Below are positions 49,656 to 59,609 of a DNA stretch of 64,000 nucleotides, piece after piece (position 1 is the first letter of the stretch; each line of letters opens with the position of its first letter). Source of the stretch: Lentzea nigeriaca (GTDB lineage: Bacteria > Actinomycetota > Actinomycetes > Mycobacteriales > Pseudonocardiaceae); assembly GCF_016907955.1 (NCBI RefSeq), contig NZ_JAFBCX010000003.1, forward strand, positions 372,001 to 436,000. The letters run 5' to 3'. The notes beneath the pieces were generated by a model. It made no database searches and was not told the DNA's origin. It saw only the letters and a program-made list of their open reading frames with translations. A program made the translations under genes and the position numbers.

Positions 49656-52448
49656 ATGGCGGTGGAGATCGTTCTGCTGGGCGAGGTTTCCGCGCGTGTC
49701 GACGGACGGCCGGTGGATCTCGGGCCTTCCCGCCAACGATGCGTGCTGGCGGCGCTGGCGGTGGACGCCGGCCGGCTGGTGCCCGCGGACCGGCTGGTCG
49801 AGCGGGTGTGGGGCGCGGACACACCACGGCGAGGACGGGCCACGCTGCACAGTCACGTTTCACGGCTGCGCAAGGCCTTCGGTGGCGCGCTGGCCGTAGT
49901 GCACCGTTCCGACGGCTACGTCCTGGAGGTGGAGGCGGATCAGACCGTCGATCTGCTCCGCTTCCAGGCACTGCGCGATCGGGCCCGCCGCGCGGACGGC
50001 GCCTCGCAGGTGGCGCCACTGACCGAAGCGCTGGCGTTGTGGCACGGGGAACCGTTTTCCGGCGTGAGCGGCGAGTGGGTGGAAGGCGAACGCGACCGGT
50101 GGCAACAGGAACGGTGGGCTGCCGAGCACGATCTGACCGACGTCCTGCTGCGTCTGGGCCAGGGCGAGGAACTGGTGGCGGAGCTGTCGGCACGAGCCGC
50201 GCGGCACCCGCTGGACGAGCGGGTCGCGGGCCAGTTCATGCTGGCGCTGCACCGCGCCGGGCGCACCGCGGACGCCCTGGCGCACTACCGGCACGTATGG
50301 GATCGCCTGGCGGAGGATCTCGGCACGGATCCCGGCGCCGCACTCCAGGAGCTGCATCAGCGCATCCTCGACACCGATCCCGCCCTCACCTCACCCGCGG
50401 CGGCTCTGGGTGCCAGGACGGCGCCGGTGCCCAGGCAGTTGCCCGCGCCGCCACGATGGTTCACCGGCCGCGCCGCCGAACTGGCACGCCTGGACGAGAC
50501 GCTCGCCGGGATCAACACCGTGCTGATCTCGGCGATCGGCGGTGCGGGCGGGATTGGCAAGACCTGGCTCGCCCTGCGATGGGCACACCAGCACGCCGAA
50601 CGGTTCCCGGACGGGCAGCTGTTCGTCGACCTGCGCGGGTTCAACCCCACGGAAGAACCGATGGCTCCGGAGTCGGCGATGCGCGGGTTCCTCGACGCCC
50701 TCGGTGTCGACTCCGGCCGGATCCCGCCGGCCCTCGACGCCCAGGCCGCGCTGTTCCGGAGCCTGGTCGCGGACCGGCGGATGCTGATCGTGCTCGACAA
50801 CGCCGCCACCGCCGAGCAGGTCGTGCCGCTGCTGCCCGGCAGTCCGGCCTGCACCGTGCTGGTCACCGGCCGCACCAGGCTCGTCTCCCTGCTCGACCGG
50901 CACGGCGCACGCCACCTGCAGCTGGACGCGCTGCCGGGTGCCGAGGCCCGCGCCCTGCTGGCGGCACGCCTCGGCGCCGGCCGGGTCGCCGCCGAGCCTG
51001 CCGCCGTCGACGAGCTGGTCGAGCTGTGCGGGGGCTATCCGCTGGCCCTGTCGATCACGGCCCGCAACGCCGTCACCCGCCCCGGCACGCCGCTGGCCGA
51101 GGTGGCGGCCGAGCTGCGCGAGCTGGGCCTCGCGACGCTCGACCACGACACCGACCCCGCGGCCAGCCTGCCCGCCGTGCTGTCCTGGTCGCTGCGCCGA
51201 CTCACCGGCGAGCAGCGCACCGTGTTCGGGCTGCTGGGTGTCGCGCCCGGCCCCGACACCACCCTGCCCGCCGTGGCCGCCCTCACCGGTCTGGCCTCCG
51301 CCAGGGCTCGCAAGGCGTTGGCGGCGTTGGAAGAGGCGTCCCTGCTCGAACGGCAGCCGGGTGGCCGGTACGCGATGCACGACCTCGTCCGCGCCTACGC
51401 CGCCACCACCGCCCACGACCTGCCCGACGACGAGCGGGAGGCGGCGCTGGTGCGGGTGATGGACTTCTGTCTGCACACCGCCTGCGCCGCCGACCGGCTC
51501 CTGGAACCCCAGCGCCCACTCGTGCAGCCGGACCCGCCCGCGGCCGGCGTGCACCCGCTCCCACTGGCCGACACCGCGGCCGCGACGACCTGGCTGCGGG
51601 CCGAACGCGCCACCTTCCTGGCCACCCAGCGCGTCGCCGCTTCCCTCCGCCGACACCACGTCGTCTGGCACCTCGCCTGGGCACTGAACACCTTCCACCT
51701 CCGGCAGGCACACCGGCACGACGGGATCGCCGCGTGGCGCGCGGCGCTGGAGGCCGCCGCACATCTCCCGGACACCCCCTTCTTCCGCACCTGTGCCCAC
51801 CGGCATCTCGGGTACGCCTGCGCCCAACTCGGCCTGCGGGAAGAAGCCGCCACACACCTGGATCAGGCCCTTTCCCTGGCCGCGCAGCAGAACGACGCCA
51901 CCGAACAGGCACACACCCACCTGATCCTCACGTACGTGCGGGAAGGGTGGGGAGACAGCCGGAAGGCACTCGAGCACGCCCGGCAGGCCCTCGACCACTA
52001 CCAATCGCTGGGCAACCCCCTGTGGGAAGCCGAGGCGCTCAACGCGGCGGGCTGGTGCGCCGCGCAGCTGGGTGACCTCGACTCGGCCCGCGACCACTGC
52101 GGCGCCGCCCTCGCCCTGCAACGGCACCACCGGTTCACCGAGGGCGAGGCGACCACTTTGGACAGTCTCGGGCTCATCGCGCACCGCGCTGGCGACCATC
52201 GGCAGGCCCTCGACCACTACGACGAGGCACTCGCCCGGTACCGCACGCTCGGCAACGCCTACCAGGTCGCCAACACCCTGGAGAACCTCGGCCACCCCCA
52301 CGCTGCCATCGGACAGGACGACCAGGCCCGCAAGACGTGGCAGGAGGCGCTGGAGCTGTTCCGGGAACAGGGCCGCGACAACGACGCCGAGCGGGTGCGC
52401 CGGCAGCTCGACGCTCTGGAGGAACGGAGCCACACCGCGGGCCGCTGA
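49656..52448 (+). CDS. AfsR/SARP-type regulator with NB-ARC and TPR domains
   Basis: 930 residues. Residues 1-95: OmpR-like winged helix (VEIVLLGEVSARVDGRPVDL, then ATLHSHVSRLRKAFGG). 95-245: bacterial transcriptional activation domain (PLTEALALWHGEPFSGVSGE). 270-560: NB-ARC ATPase with Walker A (ISAIGGAGGIGKTWLALRWA), Walker B (RRMLIVLDNAATAEQVVPLL) and LPAVLSWSLRRLTGEQRTVF. 680-920: TPR repeats (AATHLDQALSLAAQQND; DDQARKTWQEALELFREQGR). Start ATG 49656 after GGGGAGACGGC. Such proteins often switch on secondary metabolism, but no biosynthetic cluster is within the window, so the target is unknown. Confidence 0.88.
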   Translation: MAVEIVLLGEVSARVDGRPVDLGPSRQRCVLAALAVDAGRLVPADRLVERVWGADTPRRGRATLHSHVSRLRKAFGGALAVVHRSDGYVLEVEADQTVDLLRFQALRDRARRADGASQVAPLTEALALWHGEPFSGVSGEWVEGERDRWQQERWAAEHDLTDVLLRLGQGEELVAELSARAARHPLDERVAGQFMLALHRAGRTADALAHYRHVWDRLAEDLGTDPGAALQELHQRILDTDPALTSPAAALGARTAPVPRQLPAPPRWFTGRAAELARLDETLAGINTVLISAIGGAGGIGKTWLALRWAHQHAERFPDGQLFVDLRGFNPTEEPMAPESAMRGFLDALGVDSGRIPPALDAQAALFRSLVADRRMLIVLDNAATAEQVVPLLPGSPACTVLVTGRTRLVSLLDRHGARHLQLDALPGAEARALLAARLGAGRVAAEPAAVDELVELCGGYPLALSITARNAVTRPGTPLAEVAAELRELGLATLDHDTDPAASLPAVLSWSLRRLTGEQRTVFGLLGVAPGPDTTLPAVAALTGLASARARKALAALEEASLLERQPGGRYAMHDLVRAYAATTAHDLPDDEREAALVRVMDFCLHTACAADRLLEPQRPLVQPDPPAAGVHPLPLADTAAATTWLRAERATFLATQRVAASLRRHHVVWHLAWALNTFHLRQAHRHDGIAAWRAALEAAAHLPDTPFFRTCAHRHLGYACAQLGLREEAATHLDQALSLAAQQNDATEQAHTHLILTYVREGWGDSRKALEHARQALDHYQSLGNPLWEAEALNAAGWCAAQLGDLDSARDHCGAALALQRHHRFTEGEATTLDSLGLIAHRAGDHRQALDHYDEALARYRTLGNAYQVANTLENLGHPHAAIGQDDQARKTWQEALELFREQGRDNDAERVRRQLDALEERSHTAGR

Positions 52449-52453
52449 CCAGT

Positions 52454-53086
52454 TCAGCGGCTCAGCAGCGCCTGCGTCCTGGTCGCGACGGTCCGGACAA
52501 CCGGCCACAGCTCGTTGTCAGCCCAGTTGGCGACTCCCGCCGTGGCGATGGTGTCCAGGAGTTCGCGCAGCTCGCGGACCGCGTCCACCTCCTGCTGATC
52601 GCGGAACACGTCGCCGAGCTCGAACGAGAGCTTCGGGTTCATGACGTCCTGGACGGCCCATTGCTGAAGGACGTGTCCCGGCAGCACGTCGGCGAGCCGG
52701 TAGTAGAACTCGGCGCGCTTCAGCGGCCGCCGCACTCCCGCGTGGATGGCCGCGTCGCGAGCCCACCACTCGACGACCTTCTCCGCTTCCTCCCGCGACT
52801 CCCACTGCCTCGGCATACCACGCTTCCACTCCCTGGTGAGCGCGCGATGCACCACGGGCTGGTAGACCCCGCGCACCCGGAAGTTCGTCAGGTGCACCCG
52901 AGGCACGACCATCGTGCACAACGGCCCGGGGCTGCCGCAGTGCCGGCCGACCACCATCAGGTCCTCACCGCCATCACCCCACTGCGGTGGCAGCACCCAG
53001 AGTTTCGTTCCTTGCGAGAAGTGCTTCAGATCGGCGGCGGCCACGTTCGCGACCGCGCACCACCCCAGCAGTTCGTCCACCATCAC
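52454..53086 (-). CDS. Protein of unknown function
   Basis: 210 residues, soluble, acidic and Trp-rich (MMVDELLGWCAVANVAAADL start; LWVLPPQWGDGGEDLMVVG; EAEKVVEWWARDAAIHAG; VVRTVATRTQALLSR end). The centre is probably beta, the rest helical. No signal peptide, membrane segment or catalytic motif was recognised, and I cannot name a family. The start may be the second Met (53083). It lies convergent to the AfsR-type regulator, 5 bases from its stop, and divergent from the hydrolase at 53132. Confidence 0.6.
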   Translation of the reverse strand: MMVDELLGWCAVANVAAADLKHFSQGTKLWVLPPQWGDGGEDLMVVGRHCGSPGPLCTMVVPRVHLTNFRVRGVYQPVVHRALTREWKRGMPRQWESREEAEKVVEWWARDAAIHAGVRRPLKRAEFYYRLADVLPGHVLQQWAVQDVMNPKLSFELGDVFRDQQEVDAVRELRELLDTIATAGVANWADNELWPVVRTVATRTQALLSR

Positions 53087-53131
53087 AGTCTGGCCTGGAA
53101 CACCGTCCCGACGCTCGCCGTTTTACCTGGC

Positions 53132-53728
53132 ATGCGACTGCGACTACTCGGCGACTCCATCGCCGCGGGTGTCGGCAGCACGCGTCGCGAGGACACCCTC
53201 GGACCGTTGCTCGCCGCACGTCTGCGGGCAGCCGGGCACGCCGTCGATCTGAGGGTGCACGCCGTGCCGGGCGCCCGCAGCGCCGACCTGGGCGCGCAGG
53301 TGCGAGCCGCGATCACCGGCGGCGTGGATCTCGCCGTGGTGGTGGTCGGGGCGAACGACCTGACCAGGTTCGTACCGGCGCACGTCGGTGCCCAGCAGCT
53401 GCACGATGCCGTCGCCGATCTGCGGCGGGCAGGCGCCCACGTCGTCGTGGCCACGGCACCTGACCTGAGCGTGGTCGCCCATGTACCGCCCGCATTGCGC
53501 GGCCTCGTGTCGACCGTGAGCCGCGATTACGCGCAGGCGCAGCTGCAGGCCGTCATCCGCGCGGGTGGCGTGGTCGCCCACGTCGAACGCGTCGTCACTC
53601 CCCAGTTCGCCGCGAACCCGGCACTCTTCGCCGCCGACCGCTTCCACCCGTCCGCCGCCGGCTACCGCGCGATCGCCGAGGCACTCGGGCCGGCGGTCGA
53701 GGCAGTCGCCGCGGAACATCGGGCCTGA
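53132..53728 (+). CDS. SGNH/GDSL-type hydrolase
   Basis: 198 residues with all SGNH blocks: block [15 protein letters not shown] (catalytic Ser in GDSI), block II with [14 protein letters not shown] (oxyanion Gly), block [15 protein letters not shown] (GxND), block [18 protein letters not shown] with catalytic Asp and His. A full-length single-domain esterase or acyl-hydrolase. No signal peptide, so it should act in the cytoplasm. ATG at 53132 is the first Met of the family start. The substrate is unknown. Confidence 0.85.
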   Translation: MRLRLLGDSIAAGVGSTRREDTLGPLLAARLRAAGHAVDLRVHAVPGARSADLGAQVRAAITGGVDLAVVVVGANDLTRFVPAHVGAQQLHDAVADLRRAGAHVVVATAPDLSVVAHVPPALRGLVSTVSRDYAQAQLQAVIRAGGVVAHVERVVTPQFAANPALFAADRFHPSAAGYRAIAEALGPAVEAVAAEHRA

Positions 53729-53732
53729 CCGA

Positions 53733-53785
53733 TTGCGATCACGGCTCCGGCGTCGTACTGTCCGCACTAAGTTCAAGCATTGAAC
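53733..53785 (+). promoter_or_regulatory. Promoter and operator of the xylose operon
   Basis: TTGCGA (53733-53738), 17 bases, TACTGT (53756-53761), then the perfect inverted repeat GTTCAA-GCA-TTGAAC (53771-53785) over the likely transcription start. The repeat is the obvious binding site for the ROK repressor encoded at the end of the operon. Confidence 0.7.
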
Positions 53786-53799
53786 GAATGAGGTGGATC

Positions 53800-54948
53800 A
53801 TGACGGCGCCCACTCCGGCGGACAAGTTCTCCTTCGGTCTCTGGACCGTGGGCTGGCCGGGTCGCGACCCGTTCGGCGACGCCACGCGGCCCGACCTGGA
53901 CGTGGTCGAGGCGGTGCACCGGCTCGCCGAACTCGGGGCCTACGGGTTGACGTTCCACGACGACGACCTGTTCGGGTTCGCGGCGACGAACCGGCAGCAG
54001 CAGATCGACCGGCTGAAGGCCGCGCTCGAGGAGACCGGTCTCGTCATCCCGATGATGACGACCAACCTGTTCACCCACCCGGTGTTCAAGGACGGCGGTC
54101 TCACCAGCAACGACCGCGGCGTGCGACGGTTCGCGCTGAGGAAGATCCTGCGCAACATCGAGCTCGCGGCCGAGCTCGGCGCGAAGACCTACGTGCTCTG
54201 GGGCGGGCGCGAGGGCTCCGAGTACGACGTGGCCAAGGACGTGCGGGCGGCGCTCGACCGGTACCGCGAGGGACTGAACCTGCTGACCCAGTTCGTCACG
54301 GACCGCGGTTACGACATCCGGTTCGCGCTCGAGCCGAAGCCGAACGAGCCGCGCGGCGACATCCTGCTGCCGACGATCGGGCACGCGCTGGGCTTCATCT
54401 CCACGCTGGACCAGCCGGAACTGGTCGGGCTCAACCCCGAGGTCGGGCACGAGCAGATGGCCGGGCTCAACTTCGTGCACGGCATCGCGCAGGCGCTGTG
54501 GCAGGGCAAGCTCTTCCACATCGACCTCAACGGCCAGCGCGGCATCAAGTACGACCAGGACCTCGTGTTCGGCCACGGCGACCTGATGAACGCGTTCGCG
54601 CTCGTAGACCTGCTGGAGAGCGCCGGGTACGAGGGTCCGCGGCACTTCGACTACAAGCCGTCGCGCACCGAGGACATCAAGGGCGTCTGGGACTCCGCCG
54701 CGGCGAACATGCGGACGTACCTGCTGCTCAAGGAGCGCGCCGCGGCCTTCCGCGCCGACCCCGAGGTGCAGGAGGCGCTGCAGATCGCGGGTGTCGCCGA
54801 CCTGGGCAAGCCGACGCTGGGCGAGGGCGAGTCCTACGACGACCTGCTGAAGGACGACAGCTTCGACCCGGACAAGGCGGCCGAGCGCGGCTTCGGGTTC
54901 GTGCGGCTGAACCAGCTCGCGCTCGAGCACCTCGCGGGAGCGCGCTGA
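53800..54948 (+). CDS. xylA: Xylose isomerase
   Basis: 382 residues, typical of the actinobacterial class I enzyme. Converts D-xylose to D-xylulose (and glucose to fructose) with two Mg2+ or Mn2+. Seen: [20 protein letters not shown], the catalytic His in [13 protein letters not shown], the metal ligands in [40 protein letters not shown] and [22 protein letters not shown] 53800 is preferred over 53788 because GAGGTGGATC is its ribosome binding site. First gene of xylA-xylB-xylR. Confidence 0.95.
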   Translation: MTAPTPADKFSFGLWTVGWPGRDPFGDATRPDLDVVEAVHRLAELGAYGLTFHDDDLFGFAATNRQQQIDRLKAALEETGLVIPMMTTNLFTHPVFKDGGLTSNDRGVRRFALRKILRNIELAAELGAKTYVLWGGREGSEYDVAKDVRAALDRYREGLNLLTQFVTDRGYDIRFALEPKPNEPRGDILLPTIGHALGFISTLDQPELVGLNPEVGHEQMAGLNFVHGIAQALWQGKLFHIDLNGQRGIKYDQDLVFGHGDLMNAFALVDLLESAGYEGPRHFDYKPSRTEDIKGVWDSAAANMRTYLLLKERAAAFRADPEVQEALQIAGVADLGKPTLGEGESYDDLLKDDSFDPDKAAERGFGFVRLNQLALEHLAGAR

Positions 54949-54949
54949 C

Positions 54950-56332
54950 ATGACGCTCGTCGCGGGCGTCGACTCCTCGACGCAGTCGTGCAAGGTCGTG
55001 GTGCGCGAGGCGGAGACCGGCAGGCTCGTCCGGGAGGGCCGCGCGGCTCACCCGGACGGCACCGAGGTCCACCCGGACCACTGGTGGACGGCGCTGCGGT
55101 CGGCCGTCGAGCAGGCCGGTGGGCTGGACGACGTCGCGGCGCTCAGCGTCGCCGGGCAGCAGCACGGCATGGTGTGCCTCGACGAGGACGGCAACGTCGT
55201 GCGGGAAGCGTTGCTGTGGAACGACACCAGGTCCGCGGCGGCCGCCGCGGACCTCACCGCCGAGCTGGGTGCCGAGCAGTGGGCCCAGCGGATCGGGCTG
55301 GTGCCGGTCGCGTCGTTCACGATCACCAAGCTGCGCTGGCTCGCCCAGCACGAACCGGCCAACGCCAAGCGCACCGCCGCCGTCTGCCTGCCGCACGACT
55401 GGCTGACGTGGCGGCTGCGCGGCAGCGGTGACCTGGCCGACCTGGTGACCGACCGCTCGGACGCCTCCGGCACCGGCTACTTCGACTCCACGGCCAACGA
55501 GTACGTGCCGGACCTTCTCGAACGCGGGTTCGGCCGGGCGGACGTGGTGCTGCCGCGCGTGCTCGGCCCCGCCGAGTTCGTCGACGGGCCGGTCCGGATC
55601 GGCGCGGGCGCGGGTGACAACGCGGCCGCGATCCTCGGCGTCGGGGCGGGCACGGAGGTCCTGGTGTCGCTCGGCACCTCCGGGGTCGTGACGGCGGCCA
55701 GCGACGTGCGGGCGGCGGACGCCTCCGGCATCGTGGCGGGTTTCGCCGACGCGACGGGCCGGTACCTGCCGCTGGCGTGCACCCTCAACGCCGCCCGCGT
55801 GCTGGACGCGACCGCCAGGATGCTGGGCGTCGATCTCGCGCGGCTCAGCGATCTCGCGCTGTCCTCCCAGCCCGGTGCGGAAGGCGTCGTGCTCGTGCCG
55901 TACCTCGAAGGCGAACGGACACCGAACCTGCCGGACGCCACGGGAGCACTGCACGGCCTGACGCTGACCAACGCGACGCCCGCGAACATCGCGCGGGCCG
56001 CGGTGGAAGGCATGCTGTGCGGCCTCGCGGTGGGACTCGACGCGCTGGCCGAGCAGGGTGCCGACGTCACCGGTGTCCGGCTCGTGGGCGGTGCGGCGGC
56101 CTCACCCGCGGTGCGGGAGATCGCGCCGACGGTGTTCGGCGTGCCGGTGACGGTACCCGCGCCGGGTGAGTACGTGGCCGACGGTGCGGCACGGCAGGCG
56201 GCGTGGACGCTCACGGGCGGGGCGACGCCGCCGGAGTGGGCGGGGTCGGAGAGCAGCCGGTACTCCGCCGACGGGGTGCCGGAGATCCGCTCGCGGTACG
56301 GAGAGGCCGCACAGCGATACTTGAGTCGATGA
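54950..56332 (+). CDS. xylB: Xylulokinase
   Basis: 460 residues, FGGY sugar kinase. Phosphorylates D-xylulose to xylulose 5-phosphate, feeding the pentose phosphate pathway. Seen: [20 protein letters not shown] (phosphate loop), [59 protein letters not shown] with the catalytic Asp region [13 protein letters not shown], and the C-terminal ATP site [23 protein letters not shown] one base after the xylA stop. Overlaps the ROK regulator by 4 bases. Confidence 0.95.
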   Translation: MTLVAGVDSSTQSCKVVVREAETGRLVREGRAAHPDGTEVHPDHWWTALRSAVEQAGGLDDVAALSVAGQQHGMVCLDEDGNVVREALLWNDTRSAAAAADLTAELGAEQWAQRIGLVPVASFTITKLRWLAQHEPANAKRTAAVCLPHDWLTWRLRGSGDLADLVTDRSDASGTGYFDSTANEYVPDLLERGFGRADVVLPRVLGPAEFVDGPVRIGAGAGDNAAAILGVGAGTEVLVSLGTSGVVTAASDVRAADASGIVAGFADATGRYLPLACTLNAARVLDATARMLGVDLARLSDLALSSQPGAEGVVLVPYLEGERTPNLPDATGALHGLTLTNATPANIARAAVEGMLCGLAVGLDALAEQGADVTGVRLVGGAAASPAVREIAPTVFGVPVTVPAPGEYVADGAARQAAWTLTGGATPPEWAGSESSRYSADGVPEIRSRYGEAAQRYLSR

Positions 56333-57468
56333 CCACCGTCGACCACCTGCGGCAGGTCCGTCTCGGCAACCTGCGGACAGTCCTGCTCGCCCTCGTCGAC
56401 CGGCCGGGCTCGCGGGCGGACCTCGCCGCCCGCACCGGGCTGACCAAGGCGACCCTGTCGAACCTCACGGAACCGTTGCTGGCCAACGGAATCCTCGTCG
56501 AGGAACCGGCGACGCTCGCCGGGATGGGCAGGCCGTCCAAGCCGTTGCGCTTCCACCCCGACGGCCCGGTCGCGGTCGGCGCGGAGATCAACGTCAGCCA
56601 CCTCGCCGTCGAGACCCTCGGCCTCGACGGCGAGACGCTGCGCCGGGTGCTCGTGCCCACCGACATCCGCGACGCCCCGCCGGACGAGGTGCTCGACCGG
56701 GTCGCCGAGCTGATCGGGGAGATCACCCCGGCCCGGCCCGTGCTCGGCGTCGGCCTCGCCGTGCCGGGCGTCGTGCACGAGGGTGTCCTGGTCAGAGCCC
56801 CCAACCTGCCGAAACTCGTCGGCGTTCCCCTCGCCGCCGGTCTCGCCAGGCGGCTGAACCTCGACGTCGAGCTGGACAACGAGGCGAACCTCGCCGCACT
56901 GGCCCACCTCTGGCCGCGCCACCTCGCCGGTGAGGACTTCGTGCACGTCTCGGCGGACGTCGGCATCGGCGCGGGCGTGGTGCTGAACGGCGAGGTCTAC
57001 CGCGGTGTCAGCGGTTTCGCCGGCGAGCTCGGTCACGTGGTGATCGAACGCAACGGCGCCCTCTGCACGTGCGGCAGCCGTGGCTGCGTCGAGCGGTACG
57101 CGGGCCTCGACGTCATCCTGCGCGAGGCAGGGCGACGCCGGCTCGACTCGCTCGCGAAGGCCCTCGCCGCGGGCGATCCCAAGGCGCTCAGCGCGGTCAA
57201 GGCGGCCGGCGAGGCGCTCGGGGTCGGCCTGGCCACGCTGATGAACCTCTTCGACCTGCCGACGGTCGTGCTCGGCGGCAGCTACGCCGTGCTGCACGAG
57301 CACCTGAGCGTGGCCGTTCAGTCCGAAATGGACACCAGGGTGCTCGCGGGCGGCGAACGGCACACCACGCTGGTCGCGTCACCGCTCGGCGAGTTCGCCG
57401 TCGTGCGCGGCGCCGCCGGGCTCGTCACTCGGCGCGCGGTGCAGCAGCCCGAGCGCCTTTTCGCATAG
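56329..57468 (+). CDS. xylR: ROK-family repressor of the xylose operon
   Basis: 379 residues. N-terminal winged helix ([20 protein letters not shown], then [18 protein letters not shown]), then the ROK sugar-kinase-like fold ([40 protein letters not shown]; zinc motif [14 protein letters not shown]). In this group xylose binding to the ROK fold releases the DNA. Its gene is the last of the operon it should control, overlapping xylB by ATGA. The likely operator is the GTTCAA-GCA-TTGAAC repeat before xylA. Its 3' end overlaps the next gene by 44 bases, convergently. Confidence 0.88.
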   Translation: MTTVDHLRQVRLGNLRTVLLALVDRPGSRADLAARTGLTKATLSNLTEPLLANGILVEEPATLAGMGRPSKPLRFHPDGPVAVGAEINVSHLAVETLGLDGETLRRVLVPTDIRDAPPDEVLDRVAELIGEITPARPVLGVGLAVPGVVHEGVLVRAPNLPKLVGVPLAAGLARRLNLDVELDNEANLAALAHLWPRHLAGEDFVHVSADVGIGAGVVLNGEVYRGVSGFAGELGHVVIERNGALCTCGSRGCVERYAGLDVILREAGRRRLDSLAKALAAGDPKALSAVKAAGEALGVGLATLMNLFDLPTVVLGGSYAVLHEHLSVAVQSEMDTRVLAGGERHTTLVASPLGEFAVVRGAAGLVTRRAVQQPERLFA

Positions 57469-57742
57469 CCCTCCAGCCGAGCGCCGCGGCCACCACGCCC
57501 ACGACCATCGAGACGTAGCCGCCGACGATGCCGTAGCCGGTGCCGGGGCCGCCCTTCGCCATGAACACGACCACCGCGCCGAGCACCACGCCGACGACCC
57601 CGCAGGCCACGGCGACAACTCCTCTGCGCCGCACGAACACGCCGATGCCCACACCGGCCAGTCCGAACACCATGCCGACGAGGGACCAGGCACGTCCCGC
57701 GGTCAACCCGTACGTTTGAGCGGCAATCTGTGAAAGAGACAT
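57425..57742 (-). CDS. DUF6223-like small membrane protein
   Basis: 105 residues with three to four hydrophobic helices: LVGMVFGLAGVGIGVFV, VVAVACGVVGVVLGAVVVFM and YGIVGGYVSMVVGVVAAAL. I recognise the pattern of DUF6223-like membrane proteins (function unknown), with the conserved GGPGTGYGIVGG loop between helices. Start ATG 57742 (MSLSQIAAQTYGL). Convergent with xylR, sharing 44 bases. Confidence 0.65.
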   Translation of the reverse strand: MSLSQIAAQTYGLTAGRAWSLVGMVFGLAGVGIGVFVRRRGVVAVACGVVGVVLGAVVVFMAKGGPGTGYGIVGGYVSMVVGVVAAALGWRAMRKGARAAAPRAE

Positions 57743-57873
57743 GGCATGAGCTTGTCCGCCGCACGACCGCACGTCGTCGTGCACGCGCAGACATCATCTA
57801 CCGCGGGCGCAGTAGGCCCGATCTCCTCCCGGCGCACGATCTACCAGTGCGAACACGGGTTTAAGGTGCTCCC

Positions 57874-58959
57874 ATGAACAAGCGCTGGCTGGACTGGGTG
57901 ATCGCCGCCGGGGTGGCGGCGAGCCTCGTCGTGGCCGGACACCCGGCGAGCCCGCTCGGCTACGCGCTGCTGGCAGCGGGCGGCCTGGCGCTCGTGGCGC
58001 GCCGGACCGCACCGATCGCCGTGCTGGCCGCGACCGGGCTCGCGGCGCTCGGCTACCAGGCGCTCGGGTACGACGTGCCGGTGATCGCGTTCCTGTTCGC
58101 GGTGTACTCGACGATGAGGGCGGGCCACCGCGTCGTCACCGTGGCCGGTTCCGTGGTGATGCTGGGGGTGCTCCCCCTCGCCGCGCTAGTGTCACCACGC
58201 GATCTGACGACGGCGGAGGCGTTCGCCCAGTCCCGCGACGTCCTGCAGATCGCCTGGCTGATCGCCGCCGCGGCCGCCGGTGAAGCCCTCCGGCAGGCAG
58301 AACGCCGTGCCGACGAAGCCGAACGCACCCGCGAGGAGACCGCGCTGAGGCGTGCCAACGAGGAACGCCTGCACATCGCACGCGAGCTGCACGACTCGCT
58401 CACCCACCAGATCTCGGTGATCAAGCTCCAGGCCGAGGTCGCCGTCCACCTGGCCCAGAAGCGCGGCGAGGAGGTCCCCGAGTCGCTGCTCGCGATCCGC
58501 GACGCCGGCCGGGAGGCGGCCAGAGAGCTTCGCGCGACCCTGGAAGCACTCCGGGACGACGACAAGAACCCGCCGCACGGCATCGACGACGTCCCGGCCC
58601 TGGTGCAACGCGCCAGATCCACCGGCCTGGACGCGCGGCTGACGATCGAGGGCGAGCGCAACGACGTGCCCGCCGCCGTGGAGCGGACGGCGTACCGGAT
58701 CGTGCAGGAGTCGCTCACGAACGTCGCCCGGCACGCGGCCGCCGCGACCGCGCAGGTCCGCATCGACTACCGGCCGGACGCGCTCGTCATCCAGGTCAGC
58801 GACGACGGCAGCGCGACCCCGTCCCAGGCACCGAGTCCCGGCGTCGGCCTGCTCGGCATGCGCGAACGCGTCACCGCGCTCGGCGGCACACTCGACGCCG
58901 CACCGCGCACCGGAGGCGGCTTCACCGTCCAGGCGGAACTCCCGGTGGCACAACCGTGA
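57874..58959 (+). CDS. Sensor histidine kinase (NarL-type)
   Basis: 361 residues. Four or so membrane helices in 1-150 (LDWVIAAGVAASLVVAGH; VIAFLFAVYSTMRAG; LQIAWLIAAAAAGEALRQ), no large extracellular sensor, so it probably senses the membrane itself. HisKA_3 dimer domain with catalytic His in IARELHDSLTHQISVIKLQ, and HATPase with VQESLTNVARHAA, VIQVSDDGS and GVGLLGMRERVTALGGTLD. It phosphorylates the response regulator encoded next, which it overlaps by 4 bases. Confidence 0.9.
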   Translation: MNKRWLDWVIAAGVAASLVVAGHPASPLGYALLAAGGLALVARRTAPIAVLAATGLAALGYQALGYDVPVIAFLFAVYSTMRAGHRVVTVAGSVVMLGVLPLAALVSPRDLTTAEAFAQSRDVLQIAWLIAAAAAGEALRQAERRADEAERTREETALRRANEERLHIARELHDSLTHQISVIKLQAEVAVHLAQKRGEEVPESLLAIRDAGREAARELRATLEALRDDDKNPPHGIDDVPALVQRARSTGLDARLTIEGERNDVPAAVERTAYRIVQESLTNVARHAAAATAQVRIDYRPDALVIQVSDDGSATPSQAPSPGVGLLGMRERVTALGGTLDAAPRTGGGFTVQAELPVAQP

Positions 58960-59609
58960 TCCGTGTCCTGGTGGTCGACGACCAGCCGCTCATCCGCAGC
59001 GGCTTCCGCGCGTTGCTCGACGCCGAGGACGACATCGAGGTCGTCGCCGAAGCCGCGGACGGCCAGGAAGGCCTGGCCCTCGCCCGGCAGCACCTGCCCG
59101 ACATCGCCCTGGTCGACATCCAGATGCCTGTGCTGGACGGCATCGAGGCGACCCGCCGCATCGCCGCGGACCCGTCGCTCGCGGGCATCCACGTCGTGAT
59201 CCTCACCAACTACGGCCTCGACGAGTACGTGTTCAACGCCCTCAAGGCCGGCGCGGCCGGCTTTCTCGTCAAGGACATCCAGCCCGAGGACTTCCTGCAC
59301 GCCGTCCGGGTGGCCGCCCGCGGCGACGCGCTGCTCGCCCCGTCGATCACGCGCAAGCTGATCGACACCTACGTCCGGCGCCCGCCGCACTCGAACGGCG
59401 ACATCAGCGGGCTCACCAACCGTGAACGCGAGGCCGTCGTCCTGGTCGCCCAGGGTCTGTCGAACGACGAGATCGCCGATCGCATGGTGATCAGCCCGCT
59501 GACCGCGAAGACCCACGTCAACCGCGCGATGATGAAGCTGCACGCCCGTGATCGGGCCCAGCTCGTCGTGATCGCCTACGAGTCCGGACTCGTCGTTCCG
59601 CAGTCCTGA
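58956..59609 (+). CDS. LuxR/NarL-type response regulator
   Basis: 217 residues. Receiver domain: VLVVDDQPLIRSGFRALLD (acidic pair), phosphoacceptor Asp in ALVDIQMPVLDGIEATR, Lys in GFLVKDIQPEDFLHAV. C-terminal LuxR helix-turn-helix LTNREREAVVLVAQGLSNDE followed by IADRMVISPLTAKTHVNRAM. GTG start at 58956 within the kinase stop. Its 3' end overlaps the convergent patatin gene by 34 bases. Targets unknown. Confidence 0.92.
   Translation: MIRVLVVDDQPLIRSGFRALLDAEDDIEVVAEAADGQEGLALARQHLPDIALVDIQMPVLDGIEATRRIAADPSLAGIHVVILTNYGLDEYVFNALKAGAAGFLVKDIQPEDFLHAVRVAARGDALLAPSITRKLIDTYVRRPPHSNGDISGLTNREREAVVLVAQGLSNDEIADRMVISPLTAKTHVNRAMMKLHARDRAQLVVIAYESGLVVPQS

Noticed and set aside
49656..52448. AfsR-type regulator as the pathway regulator of a secondary-metabolite cluster
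   Set aside because: No polyketide, peptide or terpene biosynthesis genes occur in the window.
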